64,000 nt of DNA from the NCBI RefSeq assembly GCF_003576645.1, contig NC_044920.1, positions 8,061,358 to 8,125,357 of the forward strand, given 5' to 3'. The notes under the pieces were generated by a model, which did not search any database, was not told the origin of the DNA, and saw nothing but the letters and a program-made list of their open reading frames with translations. Every line of letters starts with the position of its first letter. Position 1 is the first letter of the stretch. A program made the position numbers and the translations under genes. Positions 8,072 through 19,800 of this stretch are shown here, one piece after another. The DNA comes from Ipomoea triloba. Taxonomy: Eukaryota; Streptophyta; Magnoliopsida; Solanales; Convolvulaceae.

Positions 8072-11000
8072 TCAACCCAACTCTATCATTCCCAATTCTA
8101 ACCTTAGTTGAGAGAATCTATTTTCACATAACGCTTTTGTGAAAATATCTGCTAGTTGCTCCTCCGTTGCAACATATTCCAAAGTGATGTCCTTTTTCTC
8201 AACGTGGTCTCGGATGAAGTGATACTTAATATCAATATGCTTTGTTCTGGAGTGTAACACTGGGTTGTGGGTGATGGCAATAGCACTTGTATTGTCACAC
8301 ATAATTTTAACCTCCTTACACTCAACACCATAATCCATTAGCTGTTGCTTCATCCATAAGATCTGAGCACAACAACTTCCAGCTGCTACATATTCTGCCT
8401 CAGCAGTGCTTGTAGCTATCGAATGTTGTTTCTTGCTAAACCATGAGACAAGTCTTCCACCTAGAAACTGACATGTCCCTGATGTGCTCTTTCGATCTAT
8501 CTTACAACCGGCAAAGTCCGCATCTGAATAACCCATAAGTTCGAAAGATCCACCTTTCGAATACCAGAGCCCAACACTCTGCGTACCCTTTAGATATCTA
8601 AGAATCTTTTTGGATGCATTTAGGTGACTTTCCTTAGGACTTGCCTGAAATCTAGCACATACACCTACTGCAAAGGATATGTCTGGTCTACTTGCCGTTA
8701 AATAAAGAAGAGATCCGATGATACCTCGATAAGTGGTTTGATCGACCTCTCGACCTTCGCTGTCGACATCGATACGTAGAGAGGTTCCCATAGGTACTTT
8801 GACTGAGGATTTCCCTTCTATGTTGTATTTCCTGAGCAGATCCTTGGTGTATTTCTCCTGGTTGATGAAGATACCTTCCTTAAGCTGTCTCACTTGTAGT
8901 CCAAGGAAGTAGTTGAGCTCTCCCATCATGCTCATCTCGAACTTTCCTTTCATCAAACTGGAGAACTTCTCGCACAAGTCTGGATTGGTGCTACCAAAAA
9001 TGATATCGTCCACATAGATTTGCACCAATAAGATGTGATCCCCATCCTTAATCCTAAACAATGTTTTGTCCACTAGGCCTTTGGTGAACCCACACTGAAG
9101 TAGAAAAGAGGATAAGGTATCGTACCAAGCTCTTGGAGCTTGTTTTAAGCCGTAGAGTGCCTTCTTCAACTTGTATACTTTGTCAGCTCCTACGTCCTTC
9201 AAGAAACCCGGAGGTTGTTCAACGTACACCTCTTCTTCGAGAAGTCCGTTCAGAAAAGCGCTCTTGACATCCATTTGATATACCTTAAAGTCTTTGAAGG
9301 CGGCATATGCGAGAAAGATGCGTATGGCTTCGAGACGTGCCACTGGAGCGAAGGTTTCATCAAAATCTATTCCTTCCTCCTGACAGTAGCCTTTGGCAAC
9401 AAGTCTGGCCTTGTTCCTAACAATAACTCCATCCTCATTCATCTTGTTTCTGAAAACCCACTTTGTACCAATGACATTCTGATGATGAGGTCTCGGAACT
9501 AGTTCCCAAACGTCGTTCCTCTCGAACTGATGAAGTTCCTCTTGCATTGCTTGCACCCAATCTGCGTCGCTTAGAGCCTCATCGATCACCTTAGGCTCTA
9601 TTTGAGATAGAAAACAAGCAAACATGCTTTCTCTGTAAGCTGATCTGGTTCGAACTCTGTCACGTACATCTCCGATCACTTGATCAGCAGGGTGATTTCT
9701 CAGCCATCTTAGGTCGGGTTGCGGCTCCTCAGTTGATACTTCCATTGAAGGTTGAGATATGGGTTGAACATCTATGATCTGGTTTTGATCAACTGAGTCA
9801 GGCGCTTTCTTCTTGGTAGACTCTTCATCATCTGATTCTGACTGGAGTTCTGCTACGTCTCGAACTATCGACTGCTTGTCTTCGAGAGGTAAGTTTGATC
9901 TCTCGATAGACTCTGGCTGATCTTCCTCAGCAGCTTCCGTTGTCTTTGATGGTTGATCTGTTGATGCCCTTTCATCAAAGGTAACATGTATGGACTCTTC
10001 AACCACCAAACTCCGCTTGTTGAAGACTCTGAGTGCTTTGCTTGTCGATGAGTATCCCAGAAATACTCCATCATCTGCCTTTTCTTCAAAAGTTCTTCGT
10101 TGAGTCTTCCCATTGTTGTGAATATAGCATTTGCACCCGAATGAGTGGAAGTGGCTTACATTCGGTTTTCTTCCATTCCACAACTCATATGGAGTCTTTC
10201 CAACTCCTTTTACTATCAAGGACCGATTTTGGGTGTAGCACGCTGTGTTGATTGCTTCTGCCCAAAATCCTTGTGATATGTTGGCTTGCGAGAGCATGGT
10301 CCTTGCGGCTTCTTTGAGAGTTCTGTTCCTTCTTTCAGCAACCCCGTTTTGTTGAGGTGTTCGAGCAGCTGATAGTTGATGATGAATTCCGTTCTCGTTG
10401 CAGTAGCTCTCGATTACTTGATTAACGAACTCTCCACCTTGATCTGACCGGATCTTTAGTATCGAGACTTCCTTTTCAACTTGAACTTGTTTCAAGAGAT
10501 TTGGTAGGGCAATTTTTGTCTCGCTTTTCTTGGTTAAGAACACGGTCCAAGTGAATCTTGTGTAGTCATCCACTACCACAAGAGTGTACTTCTTTCCCTT
10601 TATGCTGGGTGGATCCACTGGGCCAAATAAGTCCATGTGAAGAAGACTTAATGGTCTAGTGGATGATGTCTCGGCTTTGCTCTTGAAGGAGGATTTGATC
10701 TGTTTGCAACGTTGACATGCCTCACAAATTTTATCCTTTCGAAACGTCACTTTGGGCAGTCCTTCCACTAGGTTCCTCTTAGCAAGCTTGTTGATAGTTT
10801 TAAAGTTCAGATGACTAAGCTTACTATGCCAATCCCAGCATAAGTCTTCCTTGCTCCTTGCTAGCATACATAGGGATGGTTTTGCAGACCTCCAATCCAC
10901 TATGTACATGTTTCCTTTCCTTGCTGCTTCCAAGACGACTTCGAGAGATTCCTCGCTCATAATCTGGCATTTGCTTTTGGTGAAGATAACTTTGTAGCCC

Positions 11001-11254
11001 TTGTCACAGAACTGGCTTGTACTAAGGAGATTGAACTTGAGCCCTTCAACGTAGGATACTCCCTTAATAACCAGCTCATTCTTTTGAATTTCACCAACAG
11101 CTTTTGTGCGTCCCTTCTTCTCGTTGTCGCCAAATGTCACCAAGGGACCTTCGATAGGTTGGATGTTCTCTAGCAGTGTTAGATTTCCCGTCATATGTCT
11201 CGAACATCCACTGTCAATGAACCACTCGTCCCTGGTGTCCTGCAAGGAAATCAA
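8072..11254 (-). CDS. pol: Sirevirus pol polyprotein: protease, integrase, reverse transcriptase, RNase H
   Basis: The frame is uninterrupted over about 1060 codons and all catalytic centres are visible. The aspartic protease has DSG (residues 14-16). The GAG-pre-integrase zinc-binding part has H143/H148 and C177/C180. The integrase has D208, D271 and E307 (D,D-35-E spacing). The Ty1/copia reverse transcriptase has D662 and YVDD at 747-750. RNase H has D911, E952 and D987. The order protease-integrase-RT-RNase H is diagnostic of Ty1/copia (Pseudoviridae). The first codon of the open frame is TTG, not ATG, and an in-frame TAA lies 9 bases upstream. Pol is therefore probably made as a gag-pol fusion through a frame change at 11251-11254. 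The element looks recently active or only just disabled. Confidence 0.95.
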   Translation of the reverse strand: MISLQDTRDEWFIDSGCSRHMTGNLTLLENIQPIEGPLVTFGDNEKKGRTKAVGEIQKNELVIKGVSYVEGLKFNLLSTSQFCDKGYKVIFTKSKCQIMSEESLEVVLEAARKGNMYIVDWRSAKPSLCMLARSKEDLCWDWHSKLSHLNFKTINKLAKRNLVEGLPKVTFRKDKICEACQRCKQIKSSFKSKAETSSTRPLSLLHMDLFGPVDPPSIKGKKYTLVVVDDYTRFTWTVFLTKKSETKIALPNLLKQVQVEKEVSILKIRSDQGGEFVNQVIESYCNENGIHHQLSAARTPQQNGVAERRNRTLKEAARTMLSQANISQGFWAEAINTACYTQNRSLIVKGVGKTPYELWNGRKPNVSHFHSFGCKCYIHNNGKTQRRTFEEKADDGVFLGYSSTSKALRVFNKRSLVVEESIHVTFDERASTDQPSKTTEAAEEDQPESIERSNLPLEDKQSIVRDVAELQSESDDEESTKKKAPDSVDQNQIIDVQPISQPSMEVSTEEPQPDLRWLRNHPADQVIGDVRDRVRTRSAYRESMFACFLSQIEPKVIDEALSDADWVQAMQEELHQFERNDVWELVPRPHHQNVIGTKWVFRNKMNEDGVIVRNKARLVAKGYCQEEGIDFDETFAPVARLEAIRIFLAYAAFKDFKVYQMDVKSAFLNGLLEEEVYVEQPPGFLKDVGADKVYKLKKALYGLKQAPRAWYDTLSSFLLQCGFTKGLVDKTLFRIKDGDHILLVQIYVDDIIFGSTNPDLCEKFSSLMKGKFEMSMMGELNYFLGLQVRQLKEGIFINQEKYTKDLLRKYNIEGKSSVKVPMGTSLRIDVDSEGREVDQTTYRGIIGSLLYLTASRPDISFAVGVCARFQASPKESHLNASKKILRYLKGTQSVGLWYSKGGSFELMGYSDADFAGCKIDRKSTSGTCQFLGGRLVSWFSKKQHSIATSTAEAEYVAAGSCCAQILWMKQQLMDYGVECKEVKIMCDNTSAIAITHNPVLHSRTKHIDIKYHFIRDHVEKKDITLEYVATEEQLADIFTKALCENRFSQLRLELGMIELG

Positions 11255-13488
11255 GCAAGTTTAGGTACCCAAACTTTGGGTCCTGGTGGGTTAGTGAGTT
11301 TAGGCATCCATTTATACCTTGTGCCCATTATTCCAGGCCTAGGCGCAATGTAGCCATTGTACGTTTGATAATTATAAGGAATGCTAGCAAAGGTTTTAGG
11401 CCTCTTTGGTGCATAAATCAACTTAGGTAGAGACTTTTCGACCGGCTTATGCACCATGCCTTTCATACGCTGTTTGGTCATGTGAAATTGCTGAAAGTGA
11501 GGTTTCTTCCAGAACTTGTGATTTGATGACCAATTCTCACTAGATGGATAGAGTCTTCCTTTCTCCATCCGTGAGTTCCTAACTATGTGGATCTCAGACC
11601 TTCCATATTTGCCTTGAGGTGCATTATATGGAGTGTAGCTCTTTTTGTACTTGGAATGGCCTTGCGAGAGATAGCAAGGTGATCTCTCGATATTGTTTAC
11701 CCGGCCATTCTTCGTAGCTTTCCTATACTTTCCATTGCTGGTGTATAGGGACGGTTTATGAATAGCTACTCTGGTCTTTTCTGTTGGTCCTTTATGACCT
11801 TTATTTGGTTTGGGTTGAGATCCTCCATTTCTTGAAGTTCCCAAACCATTGGTCTGTTTATCTCTCGAGAGATGGTCTTGATGGAACCCTAGCCCGGTTC
11901 TATCACTTGTAGGTCTGTGATCATTCACCATTTTCTCCATAGCTTTGGAGGAATTAGTGTATGATGCTATGACCTTTCGAAGATTAAGCTCTCTCGTCTC
12001 TCGAGCTTTGCACTCTTCAGATAGTAGGATTACTTTGGCTTCTAACTCACTTACTTTGAGAGTCAGCTCCAAATTCTCTTTCGAGACGTTCTTAAGCATA
12101 TCTCTTTCAGCAGTTAGCTTGCTGTTTTCATCCATCACTCTAGCATGAGTGCTATTGGCGATGTTAAGGTTCCTTCTGAGCGATTCCAACATCTCGAAGG
12201 GGTCCTCATCGCTTTTAAATGAAGAACAACGAGAGGTAGAAGTAGAGCAGCGAGATGTAGGAGTAGAGGTTACCTCGTTGTCAATGGCCATTAGGCATTG
12301 ATTCTCCTCTTCCTCGGTGTATAAGCAGATGAGCCCCCTCTCATCCTCTGAGCTGCTGCTGCTTTCGCTGGAGCTCGACGTCTCGGACTCCTCGATTGTC
12401 CTCTCGAATTCTTCAGCAACAAGCGCCTTCCTGCGCTGATACGTCTTTGATGATCCTTTGAAGCCACCTTGTGTTGACTTCTCCCTGGATTCCTCTATTC
12501 TCTTGGAATCCTTGCCTTCTTGGCCCTGATGTTTGCTTACTAGTGGGTAAGGGCATTCGGCCTTGAAATGTCCCGGTCTTCTACAGTTGTAGCATAGACC
12601 CTGATTTTCCTCCTCCGTCCTTCTGGATGGATATCTCTCATTTTTCCTTCTTGAGGAGGAAGGTGAACTTTTGTTGCTCTCCTGGTTCATCTTCATGTAT
12701 TTCCTGAACTTTCTCACAAAGAGAGCAAACTGTTCGTCAGACATAACATTCATAGGATTAGAGTCTGACCTTGAAGATGTGGATGGTTGCTCAGCAACAA
12801 GTGCTACGTTTCGTCGATCCACAATGTCCTCATCTCTTGGGAACATCTCGAACTCGAAGGCTTTGAGATCCCGGAAGAGTTTGTCTGTTGTGGTTTCCTT
12901 CAGATCTCGGTGATCTCTCATCGTGATCACCTTTACTTCCCACTCCTTAGTGAGGCCACGTAAGACCTTCAGGTTCAGCTCCTTTTGTGGGATCTCCTTT
13001 TCAAGGTCACTGATCTCGGTTGTGAGCTTCATGAACCGAGACTCCATGCTGTCGATGCTCTCTCCTGGCTTCATCTTGAAGTCTTCGAACTTCTTCATGG
13101 CCACGGTGAGCTTGTTTTCCTTTTCCTGTTCGTCACCTTCACCAATTAACATCAAAGTATCCCATACCTCTTTTGCCGTTTTGCACTTCCTCACTTTTGG
13201 GAAGATGGTTTCGTCTATAGCTCTGAAGAGAATATCCTTGGCAATATTGTCCAGGTTGTTTCTCTTCCTATCATCACTGGTCCATTCTTCCCTAGGTTTT
13301 GGGATGTACTTTGGTGTTTCTTGGGTTTGAACTGCAGCAGTATTAACCATTAGGATCTTGACTGGTCCAGAAGTTATAACCTCGGCCATCTCATCATGGA
13401 GGGCTGATAAGTACGCAAGCATGCGTGTTTTCCAGTCGTCAAACCTGCTAAGATCAAAGAGAAGATGTCTCGACAACATGCTGTCCAT
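11251..13488 (-). CDS. gag: Sirevirus gag, 745 aa, with CCHC zinc knuckle
   Basis: The ATG at 13488-13486 lies about 100 bases inside the primer-binding site. The first ~220 residues match the pattern of copia-type gag (UBN2/retrotran_gag families). A zinc knuckle CX2CX4HX4C lies at C299, C302, H307 and C312 and would bind element RNA during particle assembly. A Ser/Glu-rich stretch follows, then a leucine-heptad segment (about 425-520) that should form a coiled coil, and a basic C-terminal tail ending in the WVPK-type sequence that in related polyproteins leads straight into protease. The frame stops at TGA (11253-11251), and pol continues in another frame. Large size and long C-terminal extension fit Sirevirus gag. 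Confidence 0.92.
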   Translation of the reverse strand: MDSMLSRHLLFDLSRFDDWKTRMLAYLSALHDEMAEVITSGPVKILMVNTAAVQTQETPKYIPKPREEWTSDDRKRNNLDNIAKDILFRAIDETIFPKVRKCKTAKEVWDTLMLIGEGDEQEKENKLTVAMKKFEDFKMKPGESIDSMESRFMKLTTEISDLEKEIPQKELNLKVLRGLTKEWEVKVITMRDHRDLKETTTDKLFRDLKAFEFEMFPRDEDIVDRRNVALVAEQPSTSSRSDSNPMNVMSDEQFALFVRKFRKYMKMNQESNKSSPSSSRRKNERYPSRRTEEENQGLCYNCRRPGHFKAECPYPLVSKHQGQEGKDSKRIEESREKSTQGGFKGSSKTYQRRKALVAEEFERTIEESETSSSSESSSSSEDERGLICLYTEEEENQCLMAIDNEVTSTPTSRCSTSTSRCSSFKSDEDPFEMLESLRRNLNIANSTHARVMDENSKLTAERDMLKNVSKENLELTLKVSELEAKVILLSEECKARETRELNLRKVIASYTNSSKAMEKMVNDHRPTSDRTGLGFHQDHLSRDKQTNGLGTSRNGGSQPKPNKGHKGPTEKTRVAIHKPSLYTSNGKYRKATKNGRVNNIERSPCYLSQGHSKYKKSYTPYNAPQGKYGRSEIHIVRNSRMEKGRLYPSSENWSSNHKFWKKPHFQQFHMTKQRMKGMVHKPVEKSLPKLIYAPKRPKTFASIPYNYQTYNGYIAPRPGIMGTRYKWMPKLTNPPGPKVWVPKLA

Positions 13489-13601
13489 ATTGAAAAATTA
13501 TCTCGTGCTTTGAAAATATTTAAGAAGATTTTTCAAAGAAGGATCTCTAGGCAATATAAACAAAGGTTTATATCGATCAGAGAACTTGCTCTGATACCAA
13601 T
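13489..13601 (-). promoter_or_regulatory. 5' leader with initiator-Met primer-binding site
   Basis: The minus strand reads TGGTATCAGAGC at 13588-13599, two bases inside the right LTR and complementary to the 3' end of plant initiator-Met tRNA. The remaining ~100 bases to the gag ATG are a short untranslated leader. Confidence 0.9.
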
Positions 13602-15526
13602 TGTTGGTCCCAAGGGGATGGGGTACAAGTCTAGAGGGGGGGGGGAATAGACTTGTATAAGATTTTGCAAATCTTTTCGACCTCTCGTGTGTATTGAACT
13701 TAGGATGTTTAGGTTCGATACCTCACGAGGTGAAGACAAAGTTTTATGCGCAGCGGAAATGTTATCCCCTTTTAGTTAGCACGAGTTTGAGTTAGTTCGA
13801 GAGGTGTGATTATATGCAGTGCAATCGAGAAGTTAGCGAGAGATAAAAACAGAAAGTAAATGCAAGAGAGATTTTTAAGTGGTTCGGCCACCCCGCCTAC
13901 TTCCACTCTTCTTCCAGAAACTCCCTGGAAGGATTGCACTAAAAACTTCCCTTTCTAGTACAATAACGAGCGCTTGAGCTTTGATCACCAAGCCCGCCTC
14001 AAGCCTCAGGTTTTTCGCCCCGCTTCCAGTTACTCCACCTCTCGAGCACTTGACCTTTGATCACCAAGCCCGCGTCAAGCCTCAGGTTTCTTTCGCTCGG
14101 ACAGCAGCCAGGTTACTCCGCCTCTCCTCAGGTTTTTCTCCCCGCTTCCAGTTACTCCACCTCTCGAGCACTTGACCTTTGATCACCAAGCCCGCGTCAA
14201 GCCTCAGGTTTCTTTCGCTCGGACAGCAGCCAGGTTACTCCACCTCTCCTCAGGTTTTTCTCCCCGCTTCCAGTTACTCCACCTCTCGAGCGCTTGACCT
14301 TTGATCACCAAGCCCGCGTCAAGCCTCAGGTTTCTTTCGCTCGGACAGCAGCCAGGATACTCCACCTCCCTTGCTTAATCCAAAGCAAGACGTTGTTGAT
14401 AGTCACAGTTGAATGTAACAATCTCCAATCTGACCACAAGCTATCGTTGAATCAACTTTGATGTAGAGCAGCTTTGGTCACCTTCTGGATGTATGACAGT
14501 TTAGCTTTGTAACTCTCTTCGAACACTAAGATGTGTTCTCTCGCTGTATTGAATATCAGGATGATATTCCAAGTTAAGCACTTTGCACTGGAACGTTTTT
14601 ATCAGACACCTCTTGTTAACCTCTTGACCTCTTTCACAACCCCTTTTTCTTCTGTGTCTTTACGTCCTTATATATGAGAGTAGAAGAATAGTTCCGTTGG
14701 AGGGAAAACTATTCCGTTTGAAATTGGTCTCCCACGCCGAACATGGGTCTTTGCACAATTTCAGCATTTTTCATGGAGTAGTGGTCTTGTAACTTGAGCC
14801 TTTTGTTTTGTAGTGAATATTCCATATTCCACTTTCTTGAGTTCATGCTTCACTTGCTTCTTTTGGATAAAGTTACTCTTTTTATGTTCCCATCATTCCT
14901 TGTTTGGGGAATCTGACCACTTCAGGATTGGTGCACTTCTTGACCGTTTGTGGTGGAGGTCTGACGTGTCATCCACTTCCGTCCATTTTGAAACCTCCCG
15001 CTCAGCACCTCTTCAATATTTTATCTCCATGATATTCTTCTTCTCCAAACTTAGAGTATTTTATCTGCACATGTTGACTAACATTCAGCCTCTTGGAGAA
15101 GTGCCGGTTTATCGAGACCATAAAGGATGTCTCGACCACTTGATGTTTCAATCCCATGTATCGAGAGGTCTATCTCTCGAATATTCTTTACGTCTCGAAC
15201 TCGATAGGTATATCGAGAGGTCCTTACCTCTCGAACTTGGCTTGTGTCTCGAGACTTAGTTGATGTCTCGTAGACCCTTATTCCTCCAGAGTTGTCTCGT
15301 GCCTGCTTCTGATCTATCTGTTTGCTTACAACACGAAAACTTCTAAGTTGTTCAAACAAGTTTACCTCAAGCTTAAATATTTCCCGAGTTGAGCTCAAAT
15401 TACCCGGTTGTATTTTCGCTCTTAGTTTACTTATCGAACTTACATTGTTTTGCCTATGTATCGAGACTTGGGGATTCTTACTTAACAGTTGGTATCATCA
15501 AAACCTATTACATGATGTTCCTAACA
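13602..15526 (-). repeat. Sirevirus 5' LTR (right copy)
   Basis: It has the same termini as the left copy (TGTTAGGAAC...CCAACA on the minus strand) and is about 1.93 kb. A TATA-like ATATATAAG lies near 14667-14675 and should direct genomic RNA synthesis. The direct-repeat array at about 13981-14360 has one more ~120-bp unit than the left LTR. There is also an extra ~21-bp segment beside the TATA box. A perfect 9-bp stem (15213-15221 with 15226-15234) is conserved between the two LTRs. The flank at 15527 starts ACTGT; the matching target duplication cannot be tested because no outer left boundary is visible. Confidence 0.93.
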
Positions 15527-15727
15527 ACTGTTGATCATGTCCCTGAGGTCGCCGGTTGACCTCACAGGCAGGGTTTGACGACTCGCCGTCCCGTTAGGCG
15601 TGCCGGCACGAGAGGGAGCGCGGTTACCACGCGAACCGTGGGAATTGCCGGAGTTGGATCCAGACCTTGCCATAGCTAGTGGGGAAAGAAATAGCACGCT
15701 TGAGCTGTTACGTCGAGCTCTCAATGA
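15527..15727 (-). pseudogene. Truncated 5' internal end of an older, probably gypsy-type element
   Basis: On the minus strand an ATG at 15673-15671 opens about 49 codons rich in Ser, Gly, Arg and Asn before the Sirevirus LTR cuts the frame. Upstream (about 15705-15728) lies TTGGTGCTTTCATTGAGAG, which I have seen as the LTR-leader junction of many plant Tat-like gypsy elements (memory, not checked). The interpretation is that the Sirevirus inserted into the start of this element's gag. Confidence 0.45.
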
Positions 15728-16260
15728 AAGCACCAATGGTGGATTTTAATAACCCGGGTGGTCCGAATTATAAAACCCGATTAAATAATGGGGGTATGAC
15801 AAGCTAATGGATCACAAGTATACCGGGAGGGTAAAATGTATATTGAATTATGTAATGCTATTACAGAGGTAAATAATGTAATGACAAGACAAATGTGATG
15901 AAAGTAAGTGAAGATGTCCTAACAAGACAACTAGAGAGCTTTTATATCAGCCCAAGGTGTAACTAATCTGGAGAAAATGCAGGGAAACACGCCTAACGCC
16001 CAAGTCGTAACCGTCACCGTGAGACTCGGTCAGTGTGCGGACCAAAAACCCCCGCCACTGGGCCGAGCGAGGGCTGACCCCGGCCTAGTGGCGGCCTTGG
16101 CCGAGGCCGAGGGCTGACTTCGGCCACGTGGCTGACCCTGGGTCCACATGCCCGCTCTTGCTCCCTTTTGCCTCGTTCGTGCTCCAAACCCGGTCCTAAT
16201 TATTCCATCAATTTCATTCAATTAACCTTTGAGATTATTTTCTAAGAAATCAAATCTGAT
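15728..16260 (-). repeat. LTR-like sequence of the interrupted element
   Basis: There is no coding frame. The section 16020-16190 is strongly GC-rich, with repeated GGCCGAGG-type runs, unlike its surroundings. By position it should be the 5' LTR of the element whose gag start lies at 15527-15727. I could not find its outer terminus, so the right edge is arbitrary. Confidence 0.35.
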
Positions 16261-16489
16261 CCCATAATTATATATATTTTTTTATATAAATTGATTTATC
16301 AACTTATTCTCACCTACATCTTGTTGATTCATTTAGTAGTATCTCATTTTGTACGTCTTGTGAAAAGGTCTGCAAATATTATAGCTTACAATCTTACTAG
16401 GACTATGTGTTCGCTAGATGGCCTTGGGGAGTGGTGTACTTCACCACCCTTTTGCATACAAAACTTTCTTGCTTAAGAAATTCAGTCCT

Positions 16490-16840
16490 TATACCATGGA
16501 CCATGGTCCACAATGCATTGTGGACCATGGTTCATGGTTGATACTGCAGTTGCGTTAAACTGATACTGTAGTTGTGTTGAAAGAATACTGTAGTTGTGTA
16601 AAAAGGGAACTGTAGTTGCGCGGAACAGAGGCCATGTCATCTATCTGAAACTGCAGTTGTGTTGAAAAGATACTGCAGTTGTGTTGAAAGAATACTGCAG
16701 TTGTGTTGAACGGATGAACAGTCTCTGTTCTGTGCAACTGCAGTTTCCTCTCAACACAACTGCAGTATCTTTTCAACACAACTACAGTATCCTTTCAATA
16801 CAACTACAGTATCAGTTATGATCATGGTCCACAATATAAT
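16490..16840. repeat. Foldback repeat with (GATACTGYAGTTGTGTTGAA)n arms
   Basis: The left arm (about 16537-16720) has five or six copies of a ~25-bp unit containing ACTGYAGTTGTGTTGAA. The right arm (16733-16813) has the same unit in reverse complement. The outer ends contain the palindrome CCATGGTCCACAATGCATTG (near 16500) and ATGGTCCACAATATAAT (near 16823). Together they would fold into a long hairpin. It is probably a MITE or foldback element; I could not assign it to a superfamily. Confidence 0.6.
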
Positions 16841-19057
16841 TTGCGTAATAAATTCCTTGTTTGGTGATTCAAAAATAATAATAAATATGTGCGCAAAAAA
16901 CCTAAGAAATGCTAGGGGTTCTCAAAATCGAATTGAACCGAACTAAATCTGAGGCGAACTAAATTTTAAAATCGAATGATCTCATTTTTTTTTTCAAAAT
17001 GGAAAAAACAAAATCCTAAAAGAATTAGACAAAAAATTTAAATGTACACCCCTAGTTCAATCAAACATATACCAGATATATATTGATACCAAATTACCAA
17101 TCCATCGTATTATTAAAGTATTCAAAATGGAGGGACCTCTAAATATGACATTTTTTGGATATTTCCAGCCACCCATTTGAATGTGTTTTCTTATCTTTCC
17201 CGACGAAGACCTCTCGACTGCGTGTTGACTTTGTTTATATTCCAGCAAATTTGATTTCATATCTTCCTGCAATATAATCTAGAAGAGCTATCCACACAAT
17301 GTTTAGAATCAATTTGTAACAAGATAACCCAAGGATAAAACCGATTCGCTAGACTCCACAAACTTTGTATTCTTTACACGTGACAGAATATCTCTATGCT
17401 ATACAATTCAAATTTTTAATTTAAAAAAAATGCATATATATACTATTGCAACCCATATCCTTTTGCTATATGGGACAAAGATTATCAGAAAACCTCCCAA
17501 CTCCAATTTTTTTAAGTTTAAATGGATATACTTTGAGAAATTATTCACTCATTATCTATTGTGTGCGTATAATATATCAAACTAAACCACTGATCCAGGA
17601 GGACACAAATTTACTTTAACCTGACTCAAATTTAAAATAGAACCCACTGAAAATTTAAAATAAAACCCTCTCAAAAATTGAATATCATACTTACTCTATT
17701 ACAAGCATTTACAAGTGCATTTCATATAGCCAAACCACAACACACTATTTAAATTTTAATTTAAGTGTGAGATATCAAGGTGCAGTAAAAGGAATGGCAA
17801 TGGCTTTATTCCCTGTCATAGAATGCACGCAAAAGCTATGGATCAATGGCTGGCAAGACAAAAGTACTAGTTTTTCAATAAATTTACCAGGAAATAGAAA
17901 GCATATATGAAAATGTGTTTTTTTTTTCTCTTTGGAAGTGATCAAATATACTTACCTCTAGCCTTCCCAACACTTCATATTTGTCCTCCAAAAAGTGTAC
18001 TTAATTGTGAAGGAACAAAGTTTTACATTCTTCTTACAGCAAACCTGTTCTTTGGGCCAACTACTATCTCCCACCCACAGATGAAGAGCATACCTTTGAA
18101 ATATTACAAACCCTCAAACTTTGCAAAATCACTACAAATGGAGTGCAGGATAAAAGGGCCTTGCACTGTAGCCATTATTAAGGAAACATAAATTCCCTGA
18201 GTTGATCAAGCCTCGAGGTAGCAAGTCACCAATATACAGCAACCCATCAAAATTATTTACAACAAAAAATATGGTCATGTCCATAGTATTTCCAACAACG
18301 GACTATTACCATACACAAAAAAGGTCATGAAAATATATACTACTTAATCTTCATCACTAGGAACTTGTGTTTCATCATTTGTTGATGTGGAGTTGTTGTT
18401 TACGTTCAAGGAAGCTAACCATTCAGAATTTGCGTGTACTTCCTTCTTCCGGTTCATTAATTAATGCGGTATTTCCTTTACACGTGTACTTGCTTCTTCT
18501 GGTTCATTAGTTAATGCACGTAACTATGGCGGTTGTGACATGCTAGCTTGCGAGTGACTACCAATAAATGTTTTACCTTTACCTCCCCTATTTTATTTAC
18601 GATGATGTGACATCTAAACAATAGTGAAGTGATCAGGAAAGAAAATGTGTTTGCATTTGCTAATTTAAGAAGTTTGTAACAGGCAAAACCAAAGCTTTAC
18701 TAGATTAGAACAAGATAAGCCTTGAATTGGTACCTTGCACACAAATAAACCTTCAAATCCTGCTCCAATGGCTTTGATCAATGCAGTATCCACAACCTTC
18801 TACTTCAATGACTTTGATCATATCAAGTGCAGATGATGGGTATACCTGCAAATGCAACTAATTTAAGATGATGGCTTTGATCAGCCTTCTACTTCAATGC
18901 TTTCTATCCATAGCCTTAGCTTCTATATATTTAAGGTTTTACTTTGCAAATGCAACTAAACTCTTTACATCCTTGTGTATATGATTATATATAGGTAATA
19001 CGAAGTATCATTTAATATAATTCATGGAGGTTTGATATAGTAGTAAAACTATATGTT
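16841..19057. other. AT-rich intergenic sequence, no convincing gene
   Basis: Only short frames occur, none with recognisable similarity. On the minus strand a 37-codon frame ending about 18344 (ATG near 18457) has gene-like composition with an acidic Thr/Asn-rich end, and could be a relic terminal exon. Next to it a ~50-bp segment is tandemly duplicated (about 18440-18525). Nothing else is supported. Confidence 0.3.
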
Positions 19058-19065
19058 GCAACAAG

Positions 19066-19792
19066 CAGTGGCAGATCCAGAAAAAAATTTTAGTGGGGCC
19101 GGAGGTAGTTTAAAAAATAAAACACTTAAAAATAATATAGTCATAAATATTGTTGGATATGGAAAAAAAATAAAACACATCAAAATTTTATAAAAATATT
19201 AGTAACAATATACAAAACATAATTAATTTAATAAAATAATTCAAATAGAAAACACATTATAAATTACAAATCTCATTATTAATTTTTTTAAAAAAGTTAT
19301 ATATAAAAGCTCAAGGAGTGAAAGCCAACGCAGAAGAGGATGAAGGCTTCAAGTGAAAAGCTATAGAAGGGAATGAGGCGAGAGGATGAAGGCTTCAAGT
19401 GAAAAGCTATAGAAGGGAATGAGGCGAGAGGATGAATGCTTCAGGTGAAAAGCTATAGAAGGGAATGAGGCGAGAGGATGAATGTTTCAGGTGAAAAGCT
19501 ATAGAAGGGAATGAGGCAAGAGGATGAATGCTTCAGGTGAAACGCCATAGAAGGGAATGAGGCGAGAGGATGAGGCGAGAGGATGAATGCTTTAGGATTC
19601 AAACCTTCTACCTTTATCAAGCACAAATATGCATCAACCAACTAAGTCAACTAATCAATTACTTACTTTTATATGTTTTCCTGTGCTTATATCTAATCAT
19701 ATACTATACATACATATATACATACAAGGGTTATATACGGGGTGGGGGTGGGGGTGGGGTGCCCCCACTGCCCCATGCTGGATCCGCCACTG
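19066..19792. mobile_element. Non-autonomous hAT-type element (MITE)
   Basis: The ends are CAGTGGCAGATCCAG and, in reverse complement, CAGTGGCGGATCCAG. The element is flanked by a perfect 8-bp direct duplication GCAACAAG (19058-19065 and 19793-19800), the target-site size of hAT transposases. It is 727 bp long with no transposase frame. It contains about six copies of a ~46-bp repeat (19320-19600) and a G-rich run near 19738-19760. It must have been moved by a transposase encoded elsewhere. Confidence 0.88.
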
Positions 19793-19800
19793 GCAACAAG

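Noticed and set aside
12923..13330. 135-codon plus-strand frame
   Set aside because: Antisense shadow of gag with a typical hydrophobic/Ser-rich shadow composition.
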